Shown: positions 1 to 6,120 of the stretch, in pieces
Layout of the letters: the number at the start of each line of letters is the position of its first letter
How positions within the stretch are numbered: position 1 is the first letter of the stretch
Source of the DNA: an uncultured Ruminococcus sp.
GTDB taxonomy: Bacteria > Bacillota_A > Clostridia > Oscillospirales > Ruminococcaceae
Direction: 5' to 3'
DNA: 15,166 bases
Assembly: GCA_937880065.1 (NCBI GenBank)
Contig: CALFMA010000169.1
Location: 1-15,166, forward strand
Notes under the pieces: model-generated
Told to the model about the DNA's origin: nothing
Database searches by the model: none
What the model saw: only the letters and a program-made list of their open reading frames with translations
Made by a program: the position numbers and the translations under genes

Positions 1-225
1 ACCGAGAGAAAAAATATCCTTTTCGTCAACAAAAACATCTCCGCTGTCGGGGCGGTCAAGTCCGCCAAGCATATGAAGAAGTGTGGATTTTCCGCTTCCC
101 GATGTTCCTACAATAGAAACAAATTCGCCCTGTTCCACTTCAAGGGTTATACCGTCAAGGGCGTGTACAGCATTTTCTCCGCTGCCGTATGTTTTTTTCA
201 GTTGATATGTTTCAAGTATTGCCAT
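1..225 (-). CDS. ABC transporter ATP-binding protein, N-terminal part (MacB/LolD/BceA type)
   Basis: The first 75 residues of an ATPase subunit that runs off the left edge. Reading down from the ATG at 225, the protein opens [16 protein letters not shown] and has a perfect Walker A loop, GTSGSGKST, at residues 40-48, followed by [14 protein letters not shown]. That last segment is typical of the MacB/LolD/BceA branch, which exports antimicrobial peptides, bacitracin-like drugs or lipoproteins. AGGAGC lies 7 bases before the ATG. The gene follows the histidine kinase on the same strand after 104 bases, so it is probably the regulated target of that two-component system, as in Bce-type peptide-sensing modules. 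The signature motif, Walker B and the permease partner lie outside the window, so the substrate cannot be inferred. Confidence 0.93.
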   Translation of the reverse strand, partial: MAILETYQLKKTYGSGENAVHALDGITLEVEQGEFVSIVGTSGSGKSTLLHMLGGLDRPDSGDVFVDEKDIFSLG

Positions 226-249
226 AATAAAAGCTCCTTTACAAATAAA

Positions 250-286
250 AATCTGTATCGTAGATTTTTCTACAATACAGATTATA
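250..286 (-). promoter_or_regulatory. Inverted repeat plus TATAAT between histidine kinase and ABC genes
   Basis: Two 15-base arms (250-264 and 269-283) with a 4-base loop form a near-perfect hairpin. The single imperfect pair is C/A on the plus strand but G.U on the minus-strand RNA, which suggests it folds in minus-strand transcripts. It is followed by a T-rich run (TTTTTATTTG), so it can act as an intrinsic terminator for transcripts coming from the kinase gene. A perfect TATAAT on the minus strand (286 to 281) abuts it, placing a likely start point near 274, inside the repeat. It could therefore also be an operator over the ABC promoter. No convincing -35 box is visible. Confidence 0.55.
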
Positions 287-329
287 AACGATAATTCTTT
301 CCACATTATTTCCATGGCAGAATTAATTC

Positions 330-1259
330 TTACAGTTTTGAAAGAAATACGGAAAATGTTGAACCTTTCCCGATTTCCGATGTAACTTTGATATAACCGT
401 TTTCTGACGAAACTATTTGCCTTGCAAGGTACAAACCGATACCTATGCCTTCCTCCGATACGGTACTTTCTGAACGGTAGAAACGTGAAAAAATCTGTGC
501 TTGTTCAGCTTCGGGAATACCGCATCCCGTGTCGGAAATTTCAATACATACGAACATTTCATATTCTTTAACGGCTATTTTTACGCTGCCCTTATGGGTA
601 TATTTCAGCGCATTATCAACGATATTCCAGATAGCCTCATTTGTCCATTTTTCGTCAAATACAGCCTTTTCGTCATTACACTCCAGCGTCAGTTCCAGTC
701 CCTTTTCCTCAGCCTTTGCCTGTGCTTGAACTACAATATTCTGAAGCATTGGCGCAATTGCTGTTTCCTTTGGCGAAAGTGCAATAATTCCCGTTTCCAG
801 TCTTGAAAGCTTTACAAGAGATGTAATCAGAAAGGACAGTTTTTCCGACTGGGAAAAAATTCGGTTGGCATATTCCTTTTCCGTATCGGAAAGGTCACAT
901 TCCGCAAGCAGTTCCGAATAAAGCAGAATATTGGACACGGGAGTTTTTGTCTGATGAGAAATATCAGCAATGAGAGTCTTGATTTTTGCTTTTTCCGCAG
1001 CAGTTTTCTTTGCGGAAATTTCTGAAAGGGAGAGATACTTCCACATTTTATTTTCGATATATGAAAGCGTGGACTCATCAAAACAGCTTTCTGTAAAGCT
1101 GCCATCAATGGCTTTGTCAAGCATTTCATCAAGCTTTTTTATCTGCCGATTCATTTTGATTTTGGAATAAATCGCATATGCAATTGCAATAACCGCAGCA
1201 GCAATCAGAAAAAAGTGCAGCAGATTGAATTCTCCGATCAGCAATACTTCAGTTCTCAT
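330..1259 (-). CDS. Sensor histidine kinase (HisKA/HATPase_c) with a short membrane anchor
   Basis: Membrane histidine kinase of 309 residues. One hydrophobic segment at about residues 12-33 is followed by a charged helical linker (35-98), then the H-box ISHQTKTP with the phospho-accepting His102. The ATPase domain has an N-box (NIVDNALKY, Asn216), G1 (DTGCGIP, Asp243), an F-box (FSRFYRSE) and G2 ([10 protein letters not shown]). There is no extracellular sensor domain: only about 11 residues precede the membrane segment. Such small sensors usually read a signal in the membrane or from a partner transporter, which fits the ABC gene downstream. The ATG overlaps the last 11 bases of the response regulator gene, so the pair is translationally coupled. 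Only one membrane span is visible, whereas classical BceS-type kinases have two. Confidence 0.93.
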   Translation of the reverse strand: MRTEVLLIGEFNLLHFFLIAAAVIAIAYAIYSKIKMNRQIKKLDEMLDKAIDGSFTESCFDESTLSYIENKMWKYLSLSEISAKKTAAEKAKIKTLIADISHQTKTPVSNILLYSELLAECDLSDTEKEYANRIFSQSEKLSFLITSLVKLSRLETGIIALSPKETAIAPMLQNIVVQAQAKAEEKGLELTLECNDEKAVFDEKWTNEAIWNIVDNALKYTHKGSVKIAVKEYEMFVCIEISDTGCGIPEAEQAQIFSRFYRSESTVSEEGIGIGLYLARQIVSSENGYIKVTSEIGKGSTFSVFLSKL

Positions 1260-1926
1260 TGTTCTTTACCCACATATAACCTATTCCGTAAACCGTTTTT
1301 ATGCTGTCCTTTGCGTTAAGCTTGTCACGCAGACGCTTTACTGTTACGGAAAGTGCATTTTCATCAACGTATTCCGCACCGTCAGTCCAGATTCTGTCAA
1401 CAAGCTTGTCACGGGAAAGTGTAATACCTGCATTGTCGGTTAGAATACGCAGAAGCTTTTGTTCTGTTTTGCTTAATTCAACCATAACTCCGTCTACGCT
1501 GAATTCCATTCGCTCAAAATCAAAGATGAACTTATCGGATACAAAACGATTGGCAATTTTTCTGTCAGTTGTTTTTCGAAGCTGTGTGTTCACTCTTGCA
1601 CGGAGAACAGCAAGGCTGAACGGTTTTGTAATGTAATCGTCAGCACCAGCCTCAAGCCCTGCTACAATATCAGATTCAAGGTCATTTGCTGTCAGCATAA
1701 TCACCGGAATACCATATTCGTTTTTTACATATGGAAGAAAATCAAAGCCATTTCCGTCAGGAAGATTAACATCAAGAATGACAAGTGCGACATCTCCATT
1801 GTAAAGACATTCTTTTGCTGTATGCAGATTTTCTGCGGAAATTGCTTCCGTTTCCTGATTTTTCAAGGCACGGCATAAGCCCGATGCAAGGGTTTTGTCA
1901 TCCTCCACAATAAGTATTCTTTTCAT
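1249..1926 (-). CDS. OmpR/PhoB-family response regulator
   Basis: A 225-residue two-domain regulator. The receiver domain (about 1-118) carries the acidic pocket VEDD (Glu8-Asp9-Asp10), the phospho-acceptor Asp52 in LVILDVNLPDG, the switch Thr79 and the conserved Lys101 in TKPF. The C-terminal winged helix (about 127-222) includes the recognition-helix region ENALSVTVKRLRDKL and the final wing YGIGYMW. The start is the ATG at 1926. AAGGAG lies about 11 bases upstream, slightly far; a nearer ATG at 1933 is out of frame. It is the first gene of the operon and overlaps the kinase gene by 11 bases. Its probable target is the ABC promoter region near 250-286, although the binding site is not proven. 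Confidence 0.95.
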   Translation of the reverse strand: MKRILIVEDDKTLASGLCRALKNQETEAISAENLHTAKECLYNGDVALVILDVNLPDGNGFDFLPYVKNEYGIPVIMLTANDLESDIVAGLEAGADDYITKPFSLAVLRARVNTQLRKTTDRKIANRFVSDKFIFDFERMEFSVDGVMVELSKTEQKLLRILTDNAGITLSRDKLVDRIWTDGAEYVDENALSVTVKRLRDKLNAKDSIKTVYGIGYMWVKNNEN

Positions 1927-1977
1927 GCTGCATTGTACTCCTTGTTATATTGGTATATGTGCAAATCTGCAATATTC

Positions 1978-2006
1978 ATTATATCACAGTTCCCCTCAAA
2001 AATCAA
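1978..2006 (-). promoter_or_regulatory. Sigma-A-type promoter of the two-component operon
   Basis: On the minus strand TTGATT (2006 to 2001) is followed by a 17-base spacer and a perfect TATAAT (1983 to 1978). This predicts a start near 1971 and a leader of about 45 bases before the response regulator ATG at 1926. Confidence 0.65.
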
Positions 2007-2256
2007 GTGTAGTGTTACAACAGTTTTTATTATAATTTAAATACTTATATCGCAAACAATACATAGCAAATATGATTATTTCGATATTAGAATAATACAG
2101 CCTTGCTGTCATACACAAAACAGCAAGGCTTTTATATAGATTACACCCTTGCCTCCCATCGGGAGGCATAAGGGATTTCTGTTTCAAGTCTAACAAAATA
2201 TATCTTTTGAAATACTTCCAGCATAATACTACCATCTGAATTTATATGATTTATTG
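1984..2256. other. Intergenic region with two back-to-back hairpins
   Basis: No credible gene lies between the response regulator start and the phosphoesterase stop. The stretch holds the promoter listed separately and two stable hairpins. The first (2099-2109 with 2120-2130) has an 11-bp stem and a TTTTAT run on the plus side. The second (2150-2157 with 2161-2168) has an 8-bp stem, a 3-base loop and an outer CCC/GGG extension past a 2-base bulge. A minus-strand open frame of 79 codons crosses both but has no family character or ribosome binding site. The two hairpins may form a small repeated intergenic element or a transcription block between the phosphoesterase and the two-component operon. 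Confidence 0.5.
2099..2136 (+). terminator. Hairpin terminator, T-run on the plus side
   Basis: Arms AGCCTTGCTGT (2099-2109) and ACAGCAAGGCT (2120-2130) pair perfectly around a 10-base loop, followed by TTTTATAT on the plus strand. No plus-strand gene is visible upstream. It may work in both directions and end the minus-strand phosphoesterase transcript, although the minus side has only a weak T-run. Confidence 0.5.
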
Positions 2257-2955
2257 TTACTTCGAATAAAACACCTTCATATCATCAAGCCGCAGACAAG
2301 CAAGACGACCTTGTTCATAGCCGCATCCGCAGTCAATACCAATAGCACGCTCATCTTTCCAGATTTCCCACAATTCCTTATTGTGAAAATAGATTGTAGG
2401 AGTATGTCCGAATATCAGATTATAGCCCACAGGTATGGGATAATTAGGCTTCCAGCGTGCCCATACTGCAAAATATTCCTCATCGCCGTATTCATATTCA
2501 TTTAGCGGGTCAAGATAATAATTATCAACAGGCGATGCGTGTACAAGCTTATATTTCACATCATTTACAGTCACATCATAATTCAGCGGAAGATTATTCA
2601 GATATTCAAATATTTCGGCACGGTATTCCTTGCGGATGTGTTTCAGATAATCATGAGTAACATCGCCGCCGTTGTAGTACCATAATTCAACATCGCCTTT
2701 ATAGGCGTTTTTCTTTTCATCCGCAGCATCTTTGCAATGACCGATAGCCTGTAACATCATATATTCGTGATTGCCTAAAAGCATCTTCACATTAGGCATT
2801 TTCATAATTTTCCGCAGTATCTTAATTCCATAGGGATAGCGGTCAATTACATCTCCAAGAATATACAGCGTATCTTCCTCTTTGAGGTTTATCTGTCGCA
2901 TAATCGACTCAAATCTTTCAAGATTACCGTGTATATCAGACATAACATAAATCAT
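2257..2955 (-). CDS. PPP-family metallophosphoesterase (Ser/Thr phosphatase or Ap4A-hydrolase-like)
   Basis: A 232-residue calcineurin-like enzyme with every signature of the PPP branch: SDIHGN (Asp7, His9), GDVIDR (Asp35, Asp38), GNHEYM (Asn62, His63), LVHA (His139) and FGHTP (His184). These residues bind two metal ions and activate water to cleave phosphate esters. The C-terminal IGIDCGCGYEQGRLACLRLDD is typical of PrpE/ApaH-like bacterial PPP enzymes, which act on protein phosphates or dinucleoside polyphosphates; sequence alone cannot decide between these. The ATG at 2955 has GAGGTGAG just upstream. It follows the vWA gene by 58 bases, with a modest hairpin in the gap and no separate promoter seen, so read-through from the vWA gene is likely. 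Confidence 0.9.
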   Translation of the reverse strand: MIYVMSDIHGNLERFESIMRQINLKEEDTLYILGDVIDRYPYGIKILRKIMKMPNVKMLLGNHEYMMLQAIGHCKDAADEKKNAYKGDVELWYYNGGDVTHDYLKHIRKEYRAEIFEYLNNLPLNYDVTVNDVKYKLVHASPVDNYYLDPLNEYEYGDEEYFAVWARWKPNYPIPVGYNLIFGHTPTIYFHNKELWEIWKDERAIGIDCGCGYEQGRLACLRLDDMKVFYSK

Positions 2956-2975
2956 CTTCTCACCTCACTTTTATG

Positions 2976-3001
2976 GCAAAACCGCACAACAAATGTGCGG
3001 T
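2976..3001 (-). terminator. Hairpin after the vWA gene
   Basis: The arms ACCGCACA and TGTGCGGT (2981-2988 and 2994-3001) pair perfectly around 5 bases, 12 bases past the vWA stop, with a short TTTTGCC tail on the minus strand. The short T-run suggests partial termination, which would let some transcripts continue into the phosphoesterase. Confidence 0.55.
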
Positions 3002-3013
3002 CTGCCTATCGAT

Positions 3014-3658
3014 TTACTTCTTTCTTCTTTTTGCGTCTTTCAGGATGTTTTCATTCCAGTTTTTAGCAACTGCACCTGTTTTTCTCATACAGCTCATTGA
3101 CTCGCTGAGGGCATTATACACGGCACCTGTTCCGACTGAATCGGATATGTAATTTGCCGCACGGTCACGGGAAATACCGATTCTGCTTGCTTCTTCCGCA
3201 GCGTCAATATTTGCTCCGATGAAAAGGAATTCCCAACCGTCCTTTTTCTTTTCCTCAATCATTTTCTTGATTTGCTCATAGTTATACTCGTGACTTGCAT
3301 TTTCCATTCCGTCTGTAGTGATAGCAATAATGGTATTCTGAGGAATATCTTCTTCACGGATATACTTGCGGATCATAGAAATATGGCTGATTGTTCTTCC
3401 TACAGCATCAAGCAATGCCGTACATCCACGGACGTAATACTCTTTGTCGGTCATTTTCTTAATCTCCGAAAGCTTCACACGATCGTGGAGCAGTTCGTAC
3501 TCATTGTCGAAAAGTACCGTTGTCACAAGAGCCTCGCCCTCCTGCTTTTTCTGATTGTCAATCATGGAATTAAATCCGCCGATTGTGTCACCCTCGAGTC
3601 CGCACATTGAGCCGCTTCTGTCAAGGATAAAGACCATTTCTGTAAGATTGTTTTTCAT
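3014..3658 (-). CDS. von Willebrand factor A (vWA) domain protein with intact MIDAS
   Basis: A 214-residue soluble protein that is almost entirely one vWA domain. The metal-ion-dependent adhesion site is complete: DRSGSM (Asp13, Ser15, Ser17), Thr80 in GCTALLDA and Asp116 in TTDGMENAS. Such domains bind a Mg2+ ion that bridges to a partner protein, and in bacteria they often assemble complexes with phosphatases, kinases or AAA ATPases. There is no signal peptide or membrane segment, so it is cytoplasmic. The ATG at 3658 follows a strong AGGAGGAAACAGT. It has its own promoter (3709-3737) despite lying 125 bases after the macro gene. The neighbouring phosphoesterase and macro-domain genes suggest a signalling or stress-response unit; the partner is unknown. 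Confidence 0.92.
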   Translation of the reverse strand: MKNNLTEMVFILDRSGSMCGLEGDTIGGFNSMIDNQKKQEGEALVTTVLFDNEYELLHDRVKLSEIKKMTDKEYYVRGCTALLDAVGRTISHISMIRKYIREEDIPQNTIIAITTDGMENASHEYNYEQIKKMIEEKKKDGWEFLFIGANIDAAEEASRIGISRDRAANYISDSVGTGAVYNALSESMSCMRKTGAVAKNWNENILKDAKRRKK

Positions 3659-3699
3659 ACTGTTTCCTCCTGTTTTTTGGGATTGGGTTTGTTTTCTTC

Positions 3700-3757
3700 T
3701 GTAATTATATTATAACAATTATTTGGAATTCTGTCTGTCCCTTTTGAAGCGACATTT
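3700..3757 (-). promoter_or_regulatory. Promoter of the vWA gene with shared inverted-repeat motif
   Basis: On the minus strand CAGACA (3737 to 3732), a 17-base spacer and TATAAT (3714 to 3709) form a promoter. Just upstream of the -35 box lies an imperfect palindrome of the form TGTCnCTT-N3-AAGnGACA. The same -10 region (15 identical bases, 3700-3714) and the same upstream 11 bases (3747-3757) recur before the unknown gene at 5223-5720. Confidence 0.6.
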
Positions 3758-3783
3758 TTTCAGGAGTATTTTTTGAAGTAATA

Positions 3784-4764
3784 TCAATTAGTACCTAACA
3801 ATTTTTGATCATATTCATAAAGCATTTCATTAATATCAGATACTTTAAAAATACCATTCAGAATATGATATTCAACAATAATATCAGCAATATTACTGTG
3901 AGAAAGGCTATAACCTGCTGTTCTTAAAAGCTGCTGTGTTCCCTCAATATCAAGTTCCAAGGCAAGTGCAAAGGCTAACGCTGTTTCCTTTTTGGGATGA
4001 TAATTCCTATCACAGCGAATTTTAGAAAACACTTTTCTGCTGACATTTGCTTTATTATAACAATCAGAATCTTTCATTCCTCTTTCATCAATCAATCGCA
4101 AAAGCATTTCAGAGAAACTCTCGTCTTTATTTTTCAGTCTTTCTTCTAAACTCGCTCTTTTCGAAGCTGATAATTCTTTTCTCTTAGGTGCTTCGGCAGC
4201 GAAACACATTTCTTCTGCTTTAGTCTTTTCTATGTATTGACGCAGTTTCTCTATCTTATCCCTGTTTACACCATATGATTTCCAATTATGGAGTATAAGA
4301 TATACATCAAGGTCATAGTTCTCCAAATAACGTAAAATAGTCCTTTTAGCTATAAGCTCGGACAAATTTGATGGAAAACCGAATATCCTTGAATTTATAA
4401 TTGATACTGCAATCTTTTTTGCTCCTGTTTTACGTGCTTTTTCAAGACTATTCACATAACAGGAAGCCAGCTGTTCGATTTCATTTGATTCACCGCCTAC
4501 CCATTTTGGGGCAGTTGTAACTATTACGTTTTTCGCTTTCAAATCATCGGAAAAATTGGCTTTCTCTTTTTCAATCAGATAGGCATTTCCCACCGAAATT
4601 TCATCTCGGAAGTGATTACTGATATATTCGCCAAAGTTCATTTGTGCGGCACTATAACACGCACCATAAGCTGCACCGCCATTCATAAGCGATGAATCAC
4701 TTGATATGATAAGAGCATCACAGGGAAATCTCGTAATATCGGCATTTAACAGTTTTAATGACAT
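3784..4764 (-). CDS. Divergent macro domain fused to C-terminal helix-turn-helix-like domain
   Basis: A 326-residue two-part protein. Residues 1-160 follow the macro-domain plan: LLNADITRFPCDALIISS, a glycine-rich NGGAAYGAC (28-36), SVGNAYLIEK, and INSRIFGFP (123-131) where classical members have ISTGvyGyP. The usual NAAN binding motif reads SSDS here, so ADP-ribose binding may be altered or another nucleotide recognised. After a charged linker (about 163-212), residues 215-324 form a compact helical domain (MKDSDCYNKANVSRKVFSKIR, then ALAFALALELDIEGTQQLLRTAGY) of the XRE-like kind seen on many Clostridia regulators. The ATG at 4764 lies 4 bases after the zinc-ribbon stop and its GGAAGGTGA ribosome site overlaps that gene's end, so the two are translationally coupled. 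DNA binding is inference. Confidence 0.85.
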   Translation of the reverse strand: MSLKLLNADITRFPCDALIISSDSSLMNGGAAYGACYSAAQMNFGEYISNHFRDEISVGNAYLIEKEKANFSDDLKAKNVIVTTAPKWVGGESNEIEQLASCYVNSLEKARKTGAKKIAVSIINSRIFGFPSNLSELIAKRTILRYLENYDLDVYLILHNWKSYGVNRDKIEKLRQYIEKTKAEEMCFAAEAPKRKELSASKRASLEERLKNKDESFSEMLLRLIDERGMKDSDCYNKANVSRKVFSKIRCDRNYHPKKETALAFALALELDIEGTQQLLRTAGYSLSHSNIADIIVEYHILNGIFKVSDINEMLYEYDQKLLGTN

Positions 4765-4768
4765 ACTT

Positions 4769-4927
4769 TCACCTTCCTTTATCTTCTCTTTTTATAGTCG
4801 GTTCAGGAAAAGGATGTGTCTTTCGTCCTGAATTTCTACACGCAATACAGGGATTTTCAATTGTTTTTATTATCCCAAGCTTGTACGGACACTTTTTGCA
4901 TTTTTCGGGTTCTTTCAGTTTAAACAT
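4769..4927 (-). CDS. Small four-cysteine zinc-ribbon-like protein (52 aa)
   Basis: A short gene that standard callers could miss. From the ATG at 4927 it reads MFKLKEPEKCKKCPYKLG, then CIAC, and ends PTIKREDKGR. Four cysteines in two CxxC pairs (Cys10/Cys13 and Cys27/Cys30, 13 residues apart) form a plausible zinc knuckle, with basic residues around it. AAGGAGATGTTATT precedes the ATG, a strong ribosome site. The stop is 4 bases before the macro-domain start, and the downstream ribosome site sits within this gene's last codons. It probably acts with the macro-HTH protein as a nucleic-acid or protein adaptor, but no named family is recognised. Confidence 0.75.
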   Translation of the reverse strand: MFKLKEPEKCKKCPYKLGIIKTIENPCIACRNSGRKTHPFPEPTIKREDKGR

Positions 4928-5011
4928 AATAACATCTCCTTTTTGTTATTCGCATTAATTATATATATTTACAAGTGTGAAATATAAGTTATTATCATTT
5001 TTCATAAGTTA

Positions 5012-5020
5012 ATTATAGCA
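5012..5020 (-). promoter_or_regulatory. Extended -10 promoter of the zinc-ribbon/macro operon
   Basis: TGCTATAAT on the minus strand is a full extended -10 element, about 85 bases before the zinc-ribbon ATG. The hexamer 17 bases upstream (ACTAAT) is a poor -35 box, which extended -10 promoters tolerate. Confidence 0.45.
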
Positions 5021-5073
5021 TATATTCCCATTGTATTAGTGCTTATTTTATAAATTTTTCAAGATTATTCTAT

Positions 5074-5124
5074 TTTTGTCATAACCTACAAGATTTTGTC
5101 ACTTTCTTTGGATGATGTGACAAA
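5074..5124. promoter_or_regulatory. Cluster of three TTTGTCA half-sites
   Basis: TTTTGTCA occurs at 5074-5081 and again exactly 20 bases later at 5094-5101. An inverted copy (GTGACAAA, 5117-5124) makes an 8-bp inverted repeat with the second. Spacing near two helical turns is typical of cooperative protein binding. The cluster lies upstream of the zinc-ribbon/macro promoter and downstream of the unknown gene's stop. The regulator is unknown. Confidence 0.35.
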
Positions 5125-5146
5125 TGAATGTATCGCCATACGACAG

Positions 5147-5167
5147 CTGCCGCCAGAACGGCGGCAG
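5147..5167. terminator. GC-rich hairpin after the unknown gene
   Basis: The arms CTGCCGCC and GGCGGCAG pair perfectly around AGAAC in otherwise AT-rich DNA, about 55 bases past the stop of the minus-strand gene ending at 5223. Neither side has a proper T-run, so it may be an mRNA 3'-end stabiliser or a weak terminator rather than a classical one. Confidence 0.4.
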
Positions 5168-5222
5168 TCTCATTGTTTCAGCGTGCATAATGTTCTAAAT
5201 TTTACAGAGTGGGATTATGAGT

Positions 5223-5720
5223 TCATTCAATATTTTCATAATAAGCTTCACACTTTTCAAGAAAAACATCCAAAACATTTTCAGCTTTTTCATAACAAAC
5301 TGAACTTTCTCTTGCTTCCTTTAACCAGCAACTTATTTTTTTAGGATATGTTTTCATAATGTATTTTGCAATATTTTCTTTTGTTACAGCTTCGTTTGAT
5401 ATTCCAAATTCTTCAGCTGTCGCATTGACATAGTCAATAAGATTTTCACCGTCATTACTTAAACAGCTTTCCACATCGCCAATAATATTCCAAACAGTAA
5501 GACTCTCACCTCCACATCTGGAAAGTACAAAGTAATCGTCGTATACAACATCACTTCTAGAGAACTGAGAGACACTTTTGAAAGAAACTTCTCCTGCTCC
5601 ATCAACCATCATACAAAGCTCATGTTCTTTGTCTGACGTTCCGTATTTGACATAATGTGCCAGAATAGCCTCTACGATTTTCTCATGGTTGTTTTCGACT
5701 ACATTTACAATATTCTGCAT
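5223..5720 (-). CDS. Unknown soluble protein (165 aa)
   Basis: No family is recognised. The longest open frame starts at 5795, but the ATG at 5720 is preferred because AAAGGAGG lies 7 bases before it; the preceding 25 codons contain this ribosome site. The protein opens MQNIVNVVENNHEKIVEAILAHYVKYG and is acidic and mixed alpha/beta in appearance, with no membrane segment or signal peptide. Four cysteines are scattered rather than paired. It has its own promoter with a leader of about 118 bases. That promoter shares sequence with the vWA promoter, so the two genes are probably co-regulated. Its lone position beside the tRNA-Leu site could mark an older insertion. Confidence 0.7.
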   Translation of the reverse strand: MQNIVNVVENNHEKIVEAILAHYVKYGTSDKEHELCMMVDGAGEVSFKSVSQFSRSDVVYDDYFVLSRCGGESLTVWNIIGDVESCLSNDGENLIDYVNATAEEFGISNEAVTKENIAKYIMKTYPKKISCWLKEARESSVCYEKAENVLDVFLEKCEAYYENIE

Positions 5721-5836
5721 AGTAGTGCCTCCTTTTTTAAAATATTCAACAAATGATAACATAATCTGATCTATTATGTAATTCTTATATTTCATTAGAA
5801 ACTCACATTAACTCTCAGCACTTTTATATCGTTTCT

Positions 5837-5892
5837 TGTAATTATATTATAGCTTATTAAAAAGAAGAAAGGTCTCTTTGCAAGCGACATTT
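5837..5892 (-). promoter_or_regulatory. Promoter of the unknown gene, twin of the vWA promoter
   Basis: TATAAT on the minus strand (5851 to 5846) lies in a 15-base stretch identical to the vWA promoter (5837-5851 versus 3700-3714). The upstream 11 bases at 5882-5892 match 3747-3757, at a distance only 2 bases shorter. The palindromic motif TGTCnCTT-N3-AAGnGAC is present. No good -35 box is visible, so it may depend on an activator. Confidence 0.55.
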
Positions 5893-5956
5893 ATAAAACA
5901 TTCTATCTCATTCCATGTAGGCATTTTACTTGTGGATAAAGTAATACTTTTTTGAA

Positions 5957-5991
5957 AAATATAAAACCTCCCGCAATAAAAACAGGAGGTT
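5957..5991 (-). terminator. Second minus-strand terminator downstream of the tRNA-Leu fragment
   Basis: The arms AACCTCC (5965-5971) and GGAGGTT (5985-5991) pair around a 13-base loop, and the minus-strand side continues TTTTATATTTTT. It would terminate minus-strand transcripts coming from the tRNA region before the unknown gene's promoter. Confidence 0.5.
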
Positions 5992-6085
5992 ATGGTTATA
6001 AAGAGTATAACAGAATTACATATTCTGCTTGATAAGCATCTCATAAGTAACGCCGTATATGTATCTGAGTAGATATGTATATCGT

Positions 6086-6120
6086 CAAATAAAAAAAGCA
6101 CGAGATTTCTCTCATGCTTT
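6086..6120 (-). terminator. Intrinsic terminator of the tRNA-Leu gene
   Basis: An 11-bp hairpin (6095-6105 with 6110-6120, 4-base loop) is followed on the minus strand by TTTTTTTATTT. The single imperfect pair is G.U on the minus-strand RNA. It lies 15 bases past the tRNA 3' end, which identifies the left side as the native downstream flank of the tRNA gene. Confidence 0.8.

Noticed and set aside
1996..2235. A minus-strand frame of 79 codons between the phosphoesterase and the response regulator.
   Set aside because: It covers two hairpins and part of the two-component promoter and has no ribosome site, so it is more likely intergenic repeat sequence.
5721..5795. A 25-residue N-terminal extension of the unknown gene from the ATG at 5795.
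   Set aside because: The strong AAAGGAGG site is inside this stretch and serves the ATG at 5720; no ribosome site precedes 5795.
5847..6101. A minus-strand frame of 84 codons next to the tRNA fragment.
   Set aside because: It runs across two terminators and the unknown gene's promoter, has no ribosome site and shows no protein-like composition.
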